From positions 25,240,129 to 25,304,128 of the forward strand of contig OY986968.1 in the NCBI GenBank assembly GCA_963920575.1: DNA of 64,000 nt, in the 5' to 3' direction. Position 1 is the stretch's first letter; each line of letters begins with the position of its first letter. Positions 1 through 11,440 of the stretch are shown in pieces. A program made the position numbers and the translations under genes. The notes under the pieces were generated by a model that saw only the letters and a list, made by a program, of their open reading frames with translations, was not told the DNA's origin and did no database searches. This DNA is from Narthecium ossifragum (lineage: Eukaryota; Streptophyta; Magnoliopsida; Dioscoreales; Nartheciaceae).

Positions 1-1600
1 TAATGATTCAATTGGAAAACATAGATTTACAGAATACAAATTTAAGATCACGTTTGAGTTAAAAGATAATGCTTCTCTCTATGACTTTGTTGCATTACCT
101 AGAAACCTGCAGTCTACGTTTTCTTTATCCATTTTGCTTGCTTGTGTAGTCTTTTCTCATGGAACATGAGCCATATTCTAAATCCCACTTTGCGGTGTTT
201 ATGCCCAGAAACAACTTTTGGTTCTGGCTTCGTTCATCCTGATTCGAATATGCATATATCAAGCAATGGTCGTCTGTTTCTGCAGTACTTCCAATCTCGA
301 AATGAGTGAGTGATATTGTTTGGAATAACAAGCTTTGAGGAAAAGTTCTTATATACACGATTATCCCATTTGATTGGACTATATAAAATGCTAGTGTCAA
401 AGCCAGCTGATGTTTAGTTGATCGGTGATTCTTTCCTGAGAATGGCCCATATAATCTAGTGGCTCCTCGGCTCAGACTACACGCGATCTCAATAAATCCA
501 AAGCTTTCATTTGCGAAGTATCATACCTAAGAGGGCCTTACCAGAGAATAATTTTGTTACGTCTTACACGTGTTAGTATTGTAATCTGTACTCTGGATTG
601 TGGCCCTGGTTATTGATGGATCTTGTTTTGCTGTGTAATCTCCTTAAAAGCTAGCTCTCCAAAAGCTGAGCTAGTATTCTGGGTTCTCCATGCTTGCACC
701 AAGTTATCACCACAATCTAAAATCATTTTCGTTGCCAGAGGTGTTTTAGCTTGCATTAAGCTTTTTCCCAGGTGTAAAATTATAGGTAGTATGATATATG
801 TGTTAAATTCTTTTCCTGAACTGACAATTTTTGCGGTTGGAAGCAGAGGGCAGTTTTCTTCTCTGGTTATTGCTTGCCTCAATAGTTCTTATTTGTCGAT
901 GATTTGATAACTTCACAAGTTTTTTGCCTCCTGCCTATTTGAACATGGCAATGGTTGTTCCAATATCTTCTCAGATGTCAAGATCTATAAGTGTGTATTG
1001 TATCGGAATAATTTCTCAAGGAAAAATCTATTTGATCCAGAAGGAAGAAATATAAAATATGCTGGATGACATTTCATTTGCTTGCTAATGAAATCTATCC
1101 GCTAAATAAATCGATAGAAGTTTCATTTTTTATCATGGAGTGTGTCTTGGAATGGGAACCAGGGTCCCAATGGTAAGCACCATTGTCACTTGTTCTGAAT
1201 ATTTCGGTTCAGGTATGGAAATCAAGGTCCTGAGGTCAAGTTCAAGTTGAATCAGGAGCAATCCTCAGTGCATCCCGAGGTAGTAGTCAATTTAAGGTCA
1301 TTATTGGCTTTGATGAAGGGAACTGCAGACATGCTTAAACACCACATTTATTTTACCAGCGTGAACATAATTTACACATTTTCTTACATTTCTTTTGTTT
1401 TTGAACTCATAAATGCATTTACTAGTTGTTAAAGGTGATGATAGTCATGCTGAGCTATGTGACATGTTTGCCAGTCCTGTTAAACGTCAAGACCTCTGCC
1501 AATTACTTACGAAGTCACTTAACTCCGACCATGGAAGAGGAAGTAGGATTTGTTTGATTTTGTGAAGATCGATGTGATATAATCAATAAGTACCTCGCAG
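1..1600. other. Upstream intron or flank of the CNGC gene; no recognised gene
   Basis: I see no exon here that matches the N-terminus or the first four transmembrane segments of a plant cyclic-nucleotide-gated channel, although the first recognisable exon at 1601 begins in the middle of S5. The stretch is AT-rich with short open frames only. It is most likely a long intron whose 5' exons lie before the window, or the gene is 5'-truncated. A reading frame around 1437-1545 is free of stops but resembles nothing I know. Confidence 0.5.
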
Positions 1601-4600
1601 GTACTTGGTGCATTTTATTACTTGCTTTCAATTGATCGAGAAGATTCATGCTGGAGAAAAGCATGTAAAGAAGTCAATTGCAATACTGCAACTTTGTACT
1701 GCGGTCAAGCAACAAGTGAAGGAAATGATTTCCTAGATACTCAGTGCCCTGTAAGCCCAGCAAATGCAACTGTATTCAACTTTGGAATATACCTACAAGC
1801 TCTTCAAAATGTTGCCCATTTAAGAAACTTTTGGGAGAAATTTTTCTTTTGCTATTATTGGGGGCTGCAAAACCTAAGGTTTGCATTCAGAAACTCCTGC
1901 TTTCTCCTTTTGCTTTGGGTCTATTTTTATCGATTGCATACATTTTGATTACATTACGAAAAAGCTACGTCCCTTTTCAATCGTTACAATTCAAAACCTA
2001 CAATTTCACGTTTTGCAAAAAAAAGGTCTTAGCTTTCTTCTCTAGCCATTATAAAATTTATATTTGACCAACTACATTTAGTAAAGGAGAAAGTCTAAAT
2101 ACACCACAATATTGTACATTCAGTGGTTAACCACCAAACATTGTGTTACATTTTTGTTGATTGCCCACCGAAGACCATGTTACATATTCGGTGGGTAGCC
2201 ACTTAACTGTGTAAAAGCTACACAGTTCGGTGTTTGCCAACCGAACACTATGTTACATGTTTGGTTTGCCCACCAAACATAAAAAGGAGTGTGGTGTACT
2301 TAATAAAAAATGTGGTGTATTTAGAATCGACCTTTAGTAAATCCTGGTTGATTTAAACTAAACAAGTTGAAATGCCTTAAATACCCTTATAGCTTACCCC
2401 ATATCATACACCATAATCGATTTGGATTACTCCTGATCCTAAACCCACTAATTCGCAAACTTAATGTATCAAAAGGAGGTGGTGGTTGGCGTTGTAAATA
2501 ATAGTCGTGGGTGGCGGTGGTGGTGTAGGAAGTCGGTGATGGCTGCTACGGCGGTTGTGATGGCGGCACTTGTTGTGGTCACAGCTGTGGGTAGCTGTGG
2601 TGTTGGTGGGTGACAGTGGTGATTGTGATGGTGGTCATGCTCGTGGTGGAGGTGGGCGACAGTGGCTATGATGATGGTGGTGGTGGTGTTGGTGGCGGAG
2701 TTCGGCAGTAGCGGTTGGGGTGGCAGGCAATGGCAGTAGTTGTTAGAGTTGAAGAAGGCTGGGATAATTCATTCAAGTATAAGATCAATTTTTTTTTTTT
2801 TTCTTAGATTGAAAATATATTAAAGTATGAATGTAATTTGGTCGATGGCATAATTTTGAATATCTAAACAGAGGGAAAATTCTCTATCAACAGATGGCGA
2901 CTAACTTTGTGTTACTCAGGGTTGTTATTTGCATTAAAGTGAATAGAATAGGTAGGTGGCGAGTTTTAAATATAGAAAATACAGGCAGTTTCCAGCAATA
3001 TTTCCAATATGTTGCGTTAATATGCACAAGAAATCTTTTATAGCTTGATATTAGCAATTGAAGTGGGTAGTTGCAGTTTTGAGGATAAGATAGACACACT
3101 AGCGAATGATTATCATGGCGAAGTCGCTAGTGCTCTCTATATAGACTAGTCTTTTCTAAAGCAAGTGAATATATTAAAATGGCACCATGAACGTAGCCTG
3201 AATGTTCATACAAAACTGTGTCATATGTTGTGAGAGAGAACAATAGTACTAGGAAAATGTGGAAACTTAATTGGAAGACAAGTATACAGGGAGAGGGAGG
3301 GCAGCAAAGTTTGTTGGAAGGTCATGTTATTTGTCTTGGATAAGAAATATTAATTGGGCTAGCCGTCGAGGTTAAAAGGATGATAATGCCCCAAGCTATC
3401 ATGGTTCGGTGATAGTTTGGGCTTGATTGATATTATTTCACATGTGTAGCATAAGTAATGATGATATTGGTGTTATCTTTTGCTAATGTTAATGTCCAAC
3501 ATAGCTTTTGGTGCTATATATGCATTGCTTACAATACAAAAGCTAGGGTTGGGTTTCGAGTTTTAAGGACTAAAACCAACCCACTTAAATCAGTGTTGTA
3601 AAAGAATGCTTGTCCGTGTCTCCGTTGCGCTAAGACGATGGCGGAAATATATTATGGTATAGAATTATAGATCTCAATTTGATGGTATCTTCCTTTCTAC
3701 CTCAGGAATATGTTTAATTTTTTTGGATTTCCATTAGATAGTTTTTCATTTATTTGCAAGCTCAAAGTTTGCGGTTATTTATATTTCAACTTGTTGTATG
3801 TGCATAGGTTTGGTGATTTAGAGATGCATATATTGTTTTTGATTTGTGTATTGTGAGATGTTATACGCCTTCAGCTGTATAGCTGAGTTTGAAGAGATTG
3901 CATGCTTAGAAATAGAATACTGGTCTCAACATTAGTACTAGGGGGAAAAAATCAAGATCCTTAATTGATTGCTTTGTTCATTTTATCGACTCATTTCAAG
4001 TTATTTAGTTCTATATCCTTATTTTTATTTTCAATCACGTAGGTTCCTAACGAATCTTATATCCTTTGAGATGTAGGTCAATTACATCCCATATTGATAT
4101 CATGGATGACCTGTTGGTATCATTTTGCATGCTTTTATGCGAACATGCATTGCATACATGTCTTCTTCAGTTTGTACTGTTATTTACGTAGATGAGCATA
4201 TTTGGCTTGCAAGCACAAACACTTGGATGTACATATACATATTCGATGAACTACTCATATGCTGCTTTTGAACTAAATGATTGTACACTTGCTCTTTGCA
4301 GTAGTCTTGGCCAAAATCTGGTAACAACTGCCTATGTTTGGGAAATACTATTTGCTACTTTCATATGCATTCTGGGTTTGGTCTTGTTTGCGCTTCTCAT
4401 CAACAATATGCAGGTGAATTATACTTTATTATGTTTTAATATCATAAAACCCCCTGAAAAAATACCTAATATACAAAACCCCTTAAATTTTATAATTCAT
4501 TGTGGAAAAGGTTTTGGAATGTTAGTTCATGTTAGTTGGTGAATTGAGCAGCCCAAGTGCTCTGTTACAGACGTATTTGCAGTCCAATACCATTAGAGTT

Positions 4601-5924
4601 GAGGAGATGAGAATGAAAAGGCGAGATGCGGAGCAATGGATGTCACATCGTTTGCTTCCGGAGGAATTGAGAGAGCGAATTCTTCGCTATGAGCAATACA
4701 GGTGGCAAAAAACGAGAGGAGTAGACGAAGAACATCTGATTCAAAATCTTCCTAAAGACCTCAGGAGGGATATAAAGCGTCATCTCTGCTTGGCACTGCT
4801 CAAGAGGGTATGTATCTATTTAATGCTATTGATTTCTTGCATTGAATACAATATTCTGCGAGCAGCTGAAAGTTCTAGATAAATTGCTTTATGCTTCCTG
4901 AAAGTCCCTTAAACATCTCATCAGGGTTTGGAATACAGTGTGATATAAATATTTGGTCAAAACTTCGAGTCCAATTTTTTCTTGTGAAGATTGCTTGGGT
5001 TAAATATCATAATTTTTTCAGGGAACAGATAAACATGTGGTCATCTCTTTCTGATGCATTGTATGCTGTAGAAACAGACAACCTATTGAAAAGATTGATG
5101 GCTTGTCATCTCTTTCGGGGAACAGAACAGCATGTTTAATTTGACTAAATGGATCTTATCACGAAATAGCTTCCCGGTTTTAGACTGACTTGTCTTTTGT
5201 TTTTTCTCAATTCGTCCTTTAGGTCCCTATGTTTGAAAAGATGGATGACCAGCTTATGGATGCCATGTGTGACCGATTGAAGCCAGTATTGTACACTGAA
5301 TACAGTTGTGTCATTCGAGAAGAAGACCCAGTGGCTGAAATGCTCTTTATTATGCGAGGAAAGCTTGAGAGTGTGACCACAAATGGTGGAAGAACTGGCT
5401 TCTTCAATGCAGAATTTCTCGAGGCTGGAGATTTCTGTGGAGAAGAACTCCTCACTTGGGCTCTGGATCCCCATTCGTCACCCAGCCTTCCCAGCTCAAC
5501 GAGGACTGTGAAGGCATTATCAGAGGTTGAGGCCTTTGCTTTAATGGCTGATGACCTGAAGTTTGTTGCCTCCCAGTTCCGGAGGCTTCATAGCAAACAG
5601 CTCCAGCACACTTTCAGATTTTACTCGCAGCAGTGGAGGACATGGGCTGCTTGTTTCATACAGGCAGCTTGGAAGCGATATTGTAAGAAGAAGCTCGAGG
5701 ATAGCTTGCATGAACATGAAACCAGGTTGCAGGCTGCTTTGGTGAAAGATGGTACCAGTTCACCGAGCCTTGGTGCCACTATTTATGCTTCGCGTTTTGC
5801 GGTGAATGCTCTGCGGGCTATAAGGAGGAATGGAGCTCACAAGAGTCGGCTTCAGGAGAGCTTGCCTGTGATTTTGCTGCAGAAGCCAGCTGAACCTGAT
5901 TTTACATCAGAGTCAACTTTGTGA
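1601..5924 (+). CDS. Cyclic nucleotide-gated ion channel (CNGC), 3' part, four exons
   Basis: Exons read as 1601-1878, 4302-4413, 4571-4807 and 5223-5924, all with GT-AG borders and compatible phases, giving 442 C-terminal residues. The first exon encodes the end of S5 and the cysteine-rich pore turret (SCWRKAC, ATLYCGQ). The second begins with SSLGQNL, the plant CNGC selectivity-filter region, and continues into S6. The third is the C-linker (RRDAEQWMSHRLLPEELRER). The last holds the cyclic-nucleotide-binding domain (MLFIMRGKLES, GDFCGEELLTWALDP) followed by an IQ calmodulin-binding motif (CFIQAAWKRYCKKK). These are plasma-membrane, mainly calcium-permeable channels regulated by calmodulin. 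Sequence style fits the group I/II CNGCs (CNGC1/5-like), a family-level inference. The N-terminus and S1-S4 are not in the window. The 2.4-kb intron 1879-4301 carries a MITE. Confidence 0.92.
2086..2332. mobile_element. Mutator-like MITE in a CNGC intron
   Basis: A 247-bp element is flanked by a perfect 9-bp direct repeat TTTAGTAAA at 2077-2085 and 2333-2341. Its ends are inverted repeats sharing TCTAAATACACCACA (ggagaaag- at the left, ggtcgat- at the right when reversed). The interior holds several short repeated CCACCAAACA/CCACCGAAGA-type blocks and no ORF. A 9-bp target duplication is the mark of MULE superfamily transposition. Confidence 0.85.
2480..2745. repeat. Imperfect GGT/GAT trinucleotide-rich stretch
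   Basis: Low-complexity DNA dominated by GGTGGT, GGTGGC and GATGGT runs, within the same CNGC intron. No coding meaning is claimed. Confidence 0.8.
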
Positions 5925-6644
5925 AAGGTTATTATACTTCTTTGCCTTCACCTCTGCTCCTGCGTATCTGACATCCAGCCATCAGTCAAATTCGCAGGTC
6001 TTCTCCCTATTCTGTTCTCAGGTGAATTTTGAAGGATGCTTGCAAGGTATTTGTATAGCCATTTGGTTCTAGATTCAGGTATTGCAGGAAGATTCCACCT
6101 AACGATCATATGTAGGCTTCTCATGTTTCCTTTTAATCTGTACAGACTAGTGGAAAAGTAAACCATGTTAAGGAGTTGTGGCATGATATTTGTAAACCAT
6201 CAAACATGTTAGATTTTTATAGATTGCAATATCATCAGACTTCACCAAAGTCATACTGCCAAATTCTCTATCTTCTTCACTTTCCAATCAGATACCGCGC
6301 TTTTGACATTATACTTGTTGTAGCAGATATTTGACAGTCTTTTCCCCCCTTTTTTTGTGAATGTGAGCCCAAAGACTAGGAAGAAAAGCAGATGCCCACT
6401 TTTTTTGCAGCCTGTTGCTTGGAATATTCAATGCCTGCTATAATCCTCTATAAGGCTCTTATCTACTAACAAAAACCCATCAACCAATCCATAGCAGACA
6501 AATCATCTCCTTATCAATTAGAAAGCCAGCTCACTCCACATTGTAATTCTGACTATATTTCCAGTTACATCTCTAAACCAAGTTTTCAAAGAGCTCTCAA
6601 AATTCAAAAGTGGAAACAAAGGGGTAAAACCTTTGAATGCTTTC
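5925..6644. other. Shared 3' flank between two converging genes
   Basis: The CNGC (+) and pyruvate-kinase-family gene (-) converge here, so this 720-bp stretch should hold both 3' UTRs and polyadenylation signals. It is AT-rich and I see no other gene in it. Confidence 0.6.
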
Positions 6645-9341
6645 TTAGTTCTTAATATTCAAAGACATGCTCTTGTTCTTGATTCTAGAAGAATTGTTGG
6701 CCAAGATGGACGTCAAGGCTGAAACAGCTTCTACAATGTGCTCTCCTTTGTTCAGCATAATACAACTTGCCCTGCATATCAATTAAACATACATCTGATT
6801 TCACCAAAACAACTATTTACAGTTTAAAATCACAATTAGCCAACAACAGGGAAAAAGAATCTATAGAATTATCAATTAAAATTTTAAAGGAAAAATCACA
6901 TATATCTGCTTACCTCATTCCACTAGAGACATCTGAGATTTCAGCTCTAGTAGGCATCCCAAATTTAACAAGTGATTCTAACACCTGAGTTGCCCAAATA
7001 ACTGGAATGTGTGCAGCAATACATAGAGACAAGATATCTTCTTGAATAGAAGCCATAGCCTCCCATCCACACTCCACCATGAGATCACCTCTGGCAATCA
7101 TCACCCCCAGTGGATTTTCTGATTGCATTGCCTGGAACAACAAGGAAGGCAGCTTCTCCACAGCATCTCTTGTTTCAATTTTCAGCACAATCCCGAGTTT
7201 CCGGAGCCTACGCTTCTCCAGTTCATGCTGAATAACAGCCACATCATTGGCATCTCTGATGAATGAGATGCCAACCATGTCAGCATTTGCAGCAACAAAA
7301 TCAAGATCCACAAGGTCTTTTGCAGTCAGGCCTTTGGAGTCCATCTCACTCTTTGGTATGTTGATGGATTTTCCAGGGCCAAGTGTTGAGCCATTTGAGC
7401 TGGCATGAGTGATCAGCACAATAACCTCATTGGTGGTCAATCTTTGTATTTCTCCCCAGATCTTCCCATCATCAAATGCGATCGGATCGCCGAGTTTTAC
7501 AGACCGAAAAAGATGTTCCGAATCACATGTTATCCTTGTTGTAACAAATAAACCACCACCAAACTTATCCATGGATAAAAAAGAACTTCTGCATATGGTC
7601 AGAAGATCTCCAACTTTCAGCCTGATAAATTGTTCTATTACCGGCATCTTCACAATTTTTCCGATCGAGATCCACCGATCTTTGGCTTTTATGTAAAATT
7701 TAGTTCCCAATCCAACATAAGCTATCCTCATACACTCCACCAAGTAACCAGAGGTGCATGAAAGAGGAGACTGCATACAAAGTATCAGTGATCTCTTCCT
7801 TCCTCTAAAGTCCACAAATCTTAGAACACTGCCCTCCTTGAGGTTCTTGATGAACTTTTGGTCTATGTGGAAGACTGCATCTACTGATAGTTGAGCAGGA
7901 GGACCACTACTTCCAGCACAACATAGCCATGATTGAGCTGGAAGGAGGATGTCTCCCATAGCACCATCCTTCTTGGGTTTCAACTTTACTGCATTCGGGT
8001 CCATCTTCAAGATGCCTATCCTGAGCTTTGGTCCAGCTAAATCCATGAGAATTCTGCAGGGTTTTTCTAGCATATGGGAGCTGTTTTTTGTGATTCTGAT
8101 GATCTCACTCCAAACAGTTGGGTCATCGTGTGCGCAGTTGATTCGGATCACATTCGCTCCTGATTTTATCAGATCCATCAGAAGCATTTCATTCAACAAA
8201 GCTTCTCTTCCAATTGTCACCATGATATGGATAGAATTCCTAGATTCAGCTGGACCAAACAGTGCTGTTTTCTGCAACAGTGCTCTTTTCTTCATGGTTT
8301 TGATGGCAAATTCTCCCAGGTTTTCGCTAGTCTGAGTGTTACTGCCCATCTTATCTGTGAAATATGTGTCTTCTTGGTTGCTAAGAAACTTACATACCTG
8401 GTTTTCCAACAGCTGAATGCAAGCACTGATACTGAAAATAATGGATATTTTGATGGATTCGAAATTTAGAAGTCCCATGGAAGCAAGATCTTCTTGAAGT
8501 TCTTGAATATGATCAAGACGGCGTAATGCCAGATAATGAGTCAAGTTGATAGCACTCACCAAGAAAATTCTGTTTCAAAAAAAAAAAAAAAAATCATGCA
8601 GTAATATCATAACAAATACAAACAAAGGAGACAATCTTAGAGAAAAGTTCAGGATTTACCTGTCACAAAGCTTTAGTTTAGAAGAATTCCAGTGTTCTGA
8701 TGCCAATAGTTGCAGGTGCACAGCCTTTAACTTTTCAAGAAGGTTTGATTGGTAGTTAATTGGATGTTCATAATGCTCTTTCCTGTGAGATAACTGATAC
8801 CCAATATCTTGTAATTTATGATCAAGTTCACCGGATTCAGCATATAGGTTCTCATGAAAAGGATCACTCATTGGATTTTGAGGAACCCCATTGATCATAT
8901 CCTTGTAAGCATTAAATTTCCAGCCGCCTTTTTCAGATTCCAGATATGGAACAGATATTCTTTGGTTGTTCTTTTGTTTTGTTACAAAGTTTGTCGATCG
9001 GTTCTTGAAAGCAGAGACAGTCAATTGATGTCGACATATGAAACCAAGGAACGGCAAACTTGACTTCATAGATGTCAAATCCCGGTGATTATTGCTTTGA
9101 AATCCCTGGAAACATACAAGATACAGTTAAATAGGATTGTTGTATGCTTTTATGTTCCTAAACAAGTCGAAAACTAGTTACTTGAGTTTTGTGTCAATAA
9201 AATTTTCACTACAACAATTTGAGTTCAGCATGCATAGAACATATACTAGGAGCATATTACATGATCTGCTTCAAATTGTTGATGGAGAGGCAAGCGAGCT
9301 GACAGTGAACTAGAATCATTTAAGATGGATTTCTGCAACAT
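6645..9341 (-). CDS. Pyruvate kinase family protein (divergent, At3g49160-like)
   Basis: Four exons on the minus strand: 9341-9261 (ATG at 9341), 9105-8660, 8569-6914 and 6771-6645, with consistent phases and GT-AG borders, giving 769 residues. The first about 250 residues match nothing I know and may be partly a plastid-targeting and linker region. The pyruvate kinase barrel follows: IHIMVTIGREALLNEMLLMD (usual CTIGPAS), VIRINCAH (usual NFSHG), MDLAGPKLRIG (usual LDTKGPEIRTG), then LKIETRDAVEK with the catalytic-type Lys, MIARGDLMVECGWE, and ATQVLESLVKFGMPTRAEIS. The small B domain is enlarged. After SCIMLNKGEH only about 30 residues remain, so the usual C-terminal allosteric domain is absent. 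These traits fit the non-canonical plant pyruvate-kinase-family clade. Whether it has pyruvate kinase activity is uncertain. Confidence 0.88.
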
Positions 9342-9464
9342 ATCGAGCTAAAACCTGCAAATTTGGGGTTAGAAGAATTAGAGATGAGGAAAAAGAGCAT
9401 GAACAGAATAATTACAGATACAACCAGTCTTTGGATCTGGATGGCATATCTACTAACATACTAA

Positions 9465-9614
9465 GGGGCCGGGCCCGTTTGGATTGAGGATAAAATAAGT
9501 TTGCATAGCGGATAAAGTAAAAGTTATGTAAGCGTAGTTATGTAAGATTGTGGATAAAGTGTTTGGATGCATAAATAGAGTTTATGCATACTTATGCCTA
9601 ATCCAAATGGGCCC
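9465..9614. mobile_element. Tourist-like MITE (PIF/Harbinger type), copy 1
   Basis: A 150-bp element with ends GGGCCCGTTTGGAT and ATCCAAATGGGCCC, flanked by TAA at 9462-9464 and 9615-9617. The 5' end has a few extra bases before the inverted repeat. Its interior (AAGTTTGCATA, AAAAGTTATGTAAGC, GGATAAAGTGTTTGGATG) matches the reverse complement of the element at 40887-41038, so the two are copies of one family in opposite orientation. Confidence 0.8.
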
Positions 9615-9617
9615 TAA

Positions 9618-9952
9618 AACTCGAATTTAAACCTAGTCTAATGCCTAACACTTTTAGATAGGCATCATCTAATGAAATTAAAAATAATTTGCATTCAATG
9701 CTTCAAGATAGAATGCCATTAGACACATTGTGTTAGGAAAGTGGAGCCTAATCCAATCCTAAACTGACTTAATATCTCATCATTGATTGTGCGATTGGAG
9801 ATGGTTTAGGCACATGGTGATTGATTGATTTTCTCTAATTAATATCTCTCTTATTCAAGACCTATTATATGTAGGATTCCTACATTGAAGGGGTTCAATC
9901 AATCTATTAATTATGGTAGATTATACTAATCATATGGTATAATTGAGAGAGT
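9618..9952. other. Intergenic, nothing recognised
   Basis: AT-rich DNA between the Tourist copy and the Pack-MULE; no gene or repeat structure seen. Confidence 0.5.
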
Positions 9953-10379
9953 TTGATTAAATAGATAATTGGTGTTTACACCAAATTTGCGTAACTTGTT
10001 GAGTGGTACACCACTATTATTAGATTTAAGGTGTAAGCACCATTTAACGTCAGTTATGATTTATTATTTATTTTTGATGACCTTTTTACCCCCTATGATG
10101 ACCCACACCATGATCTCAACTTTAATTCCAGGGTCCCATCCTCTTCCCGTCCCTCTCCCCCTCCTCTCCCAGTCTATCCATCTTCTCCCTTCTCTCCCAA
10201 TACCTATCCCCCCTCCTCTCCCCCTACCTGCCCTCTCCCCCTCCCCTCCTCGTCACTCTCCCCCTCCCCCTCCCCATCCCCACCCTCTTCCCGTCCACGC
10301 CACCTCGAGCTCCGAGCACCGCGGCTAGCCCCCCCCCCCCTCCCCCCCGGTGCGCCCACTGTGCAGCGTTCTTCTTCCT

Positions 10380-10700
10380 CACCGGTGGGAAGAGGAAGTG
10401 GGTGGCAGAGAGGGGTTTGGAAGAGGAAGTGGGTGGCAGAGAGGGGTTGGGAAGAGGAAGTGGGAGAGTGGGAAGAGGAAGTGGGTGGCAGAGAGGGGTT
10501 GGGGTAGTGTCTCGATGGTGGAGTTGGAGTTGGCAAGGAGGGTGTGGGAGAGTGGGAAGAGGAAGTGGTTGGCAGAGAGGGGTTGGGGTAGCAGAGAAAG
10601 AATGATGGTGGTGGCAAAGAGAAATGGATTTTGTGCCATGTTGATGGTGGTGGCAGAGAGGGGTTGGGGTAGCAGAGAAAGAATGATGGTGGTCGCCCTT
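10380..10700. repeat. GA-rich minisatellite with about 30-bp units
   Basis: Repeated blocks of GAAGAGGAAGTGGGTGGCAG followed by AGAGGGGTTGGG, in variable order. Open frames across it are artefacts of the repeat. Confidence 0.85.
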
Positions 10701-10785
10701 CGTTGTGGTACGAGTAGATCAGCCGTGGCTCGTCGACGTAGAGGGTGGCATTAGACAGGAAGGATTTTGTGCCATGTTGATATTG
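10690..10785 (-). pseudogene. Short unidentified captured coding fragment
   Basis: Read on the minus strand, this gives a non-repetitive peptide ending ATLYVDEPRLIYSYHNEG, set abruptly between two GA-rich repeats. Its composition (GC-rich, coding-like) resembles the other two captured fragments, but I do not recognise the parent gene. Confidence 0.35.
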
Positions 10786-10794
10786 CATTCCATA

Positions 10795-11305
10795 GGAAAG
10801 AGAAAAGTAGTAGAGAAAAGAGAATTTTGAAAAGAGCACAGAGAAGAGAGTAGAGAGAAAAGAGAAAAGAGAATTTTGAAAAGAGAACATAGAAGAGAGA
10901 AAAGAGAACTAAGAAAAGAGAAGAGAGTAGAGAGTAGAGAGTAGAGAGAAAAGAGAATTTTGAAAAGAGAACATAGAAAAGAGAACTAAGAAAAGAGAAG
11001 AGAGTAGAGAGAAAAGAGAATTTTGAACAGAGAATTTTGAAAAGAGAATAGAGAAGAGTGTAAAGAGAGAAGAGAAAAGATAATTTTGAAAAGAGAACAT
11101 AGAAGAGAGAAAAGGGAAAAAAGAAAAGAGAAAAGAGAAAAGAGAACTAAGAAAAGAGAAGAGAGAAGACAGTACAGAGAAAAGAGAATTTTGAAAAGAG
11201 AACTAAGAAAAGAACAGAGAGAAGAGAGTGGAGAGAAAAGAGAAAAGAGAATTTTTAAAAGAGAATAGAGAAGAGAGTGAGAGAAAAGAGAAGAGAGAAT
11301 TTTCT
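10795..11305. repeat. Purine-rich AGAGAA minisatellite, left arm of a large inverted repeat
   Basis: An array of AGAGAAAAGAGAATTTTGAA- and AGAGAACATAGAAGAGAG-type units. The same units occur in reverse complement at 11440-12235, so the two arrays could pair as arms around the phospholipase fragment. Confidence 0.85.
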
Positions 11306-11440
11306 GGATGAAGCCGTTCATGGGGACGGGGTATGTGGATGTGTCTGCGAAGCTGAATATCTGAAAGGAATGGCCGGGGTCGGAGTAGACATAGAAAGCA
11401 TTCTTGATCGCGGCGGCGGAGACGAAGGGCGACGCCGCCT
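11302..11440 (-). pseudogene. Captured fragment of non-specific phospholipase C
   Basis: The minus strand encodes about 45 residues including YSDPGHSFQIF and YPVPMNGFIQK. Plant non-specific phospholipase C proteins carry DPDPGHSFQ and PPMNGF/PMRGF motifs in this order and spacing. The fragment has no start, stop or flanking exon and is enclosed by repeat arrays, so it is a captured piece rather than a gene. Confidence 0.6.
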
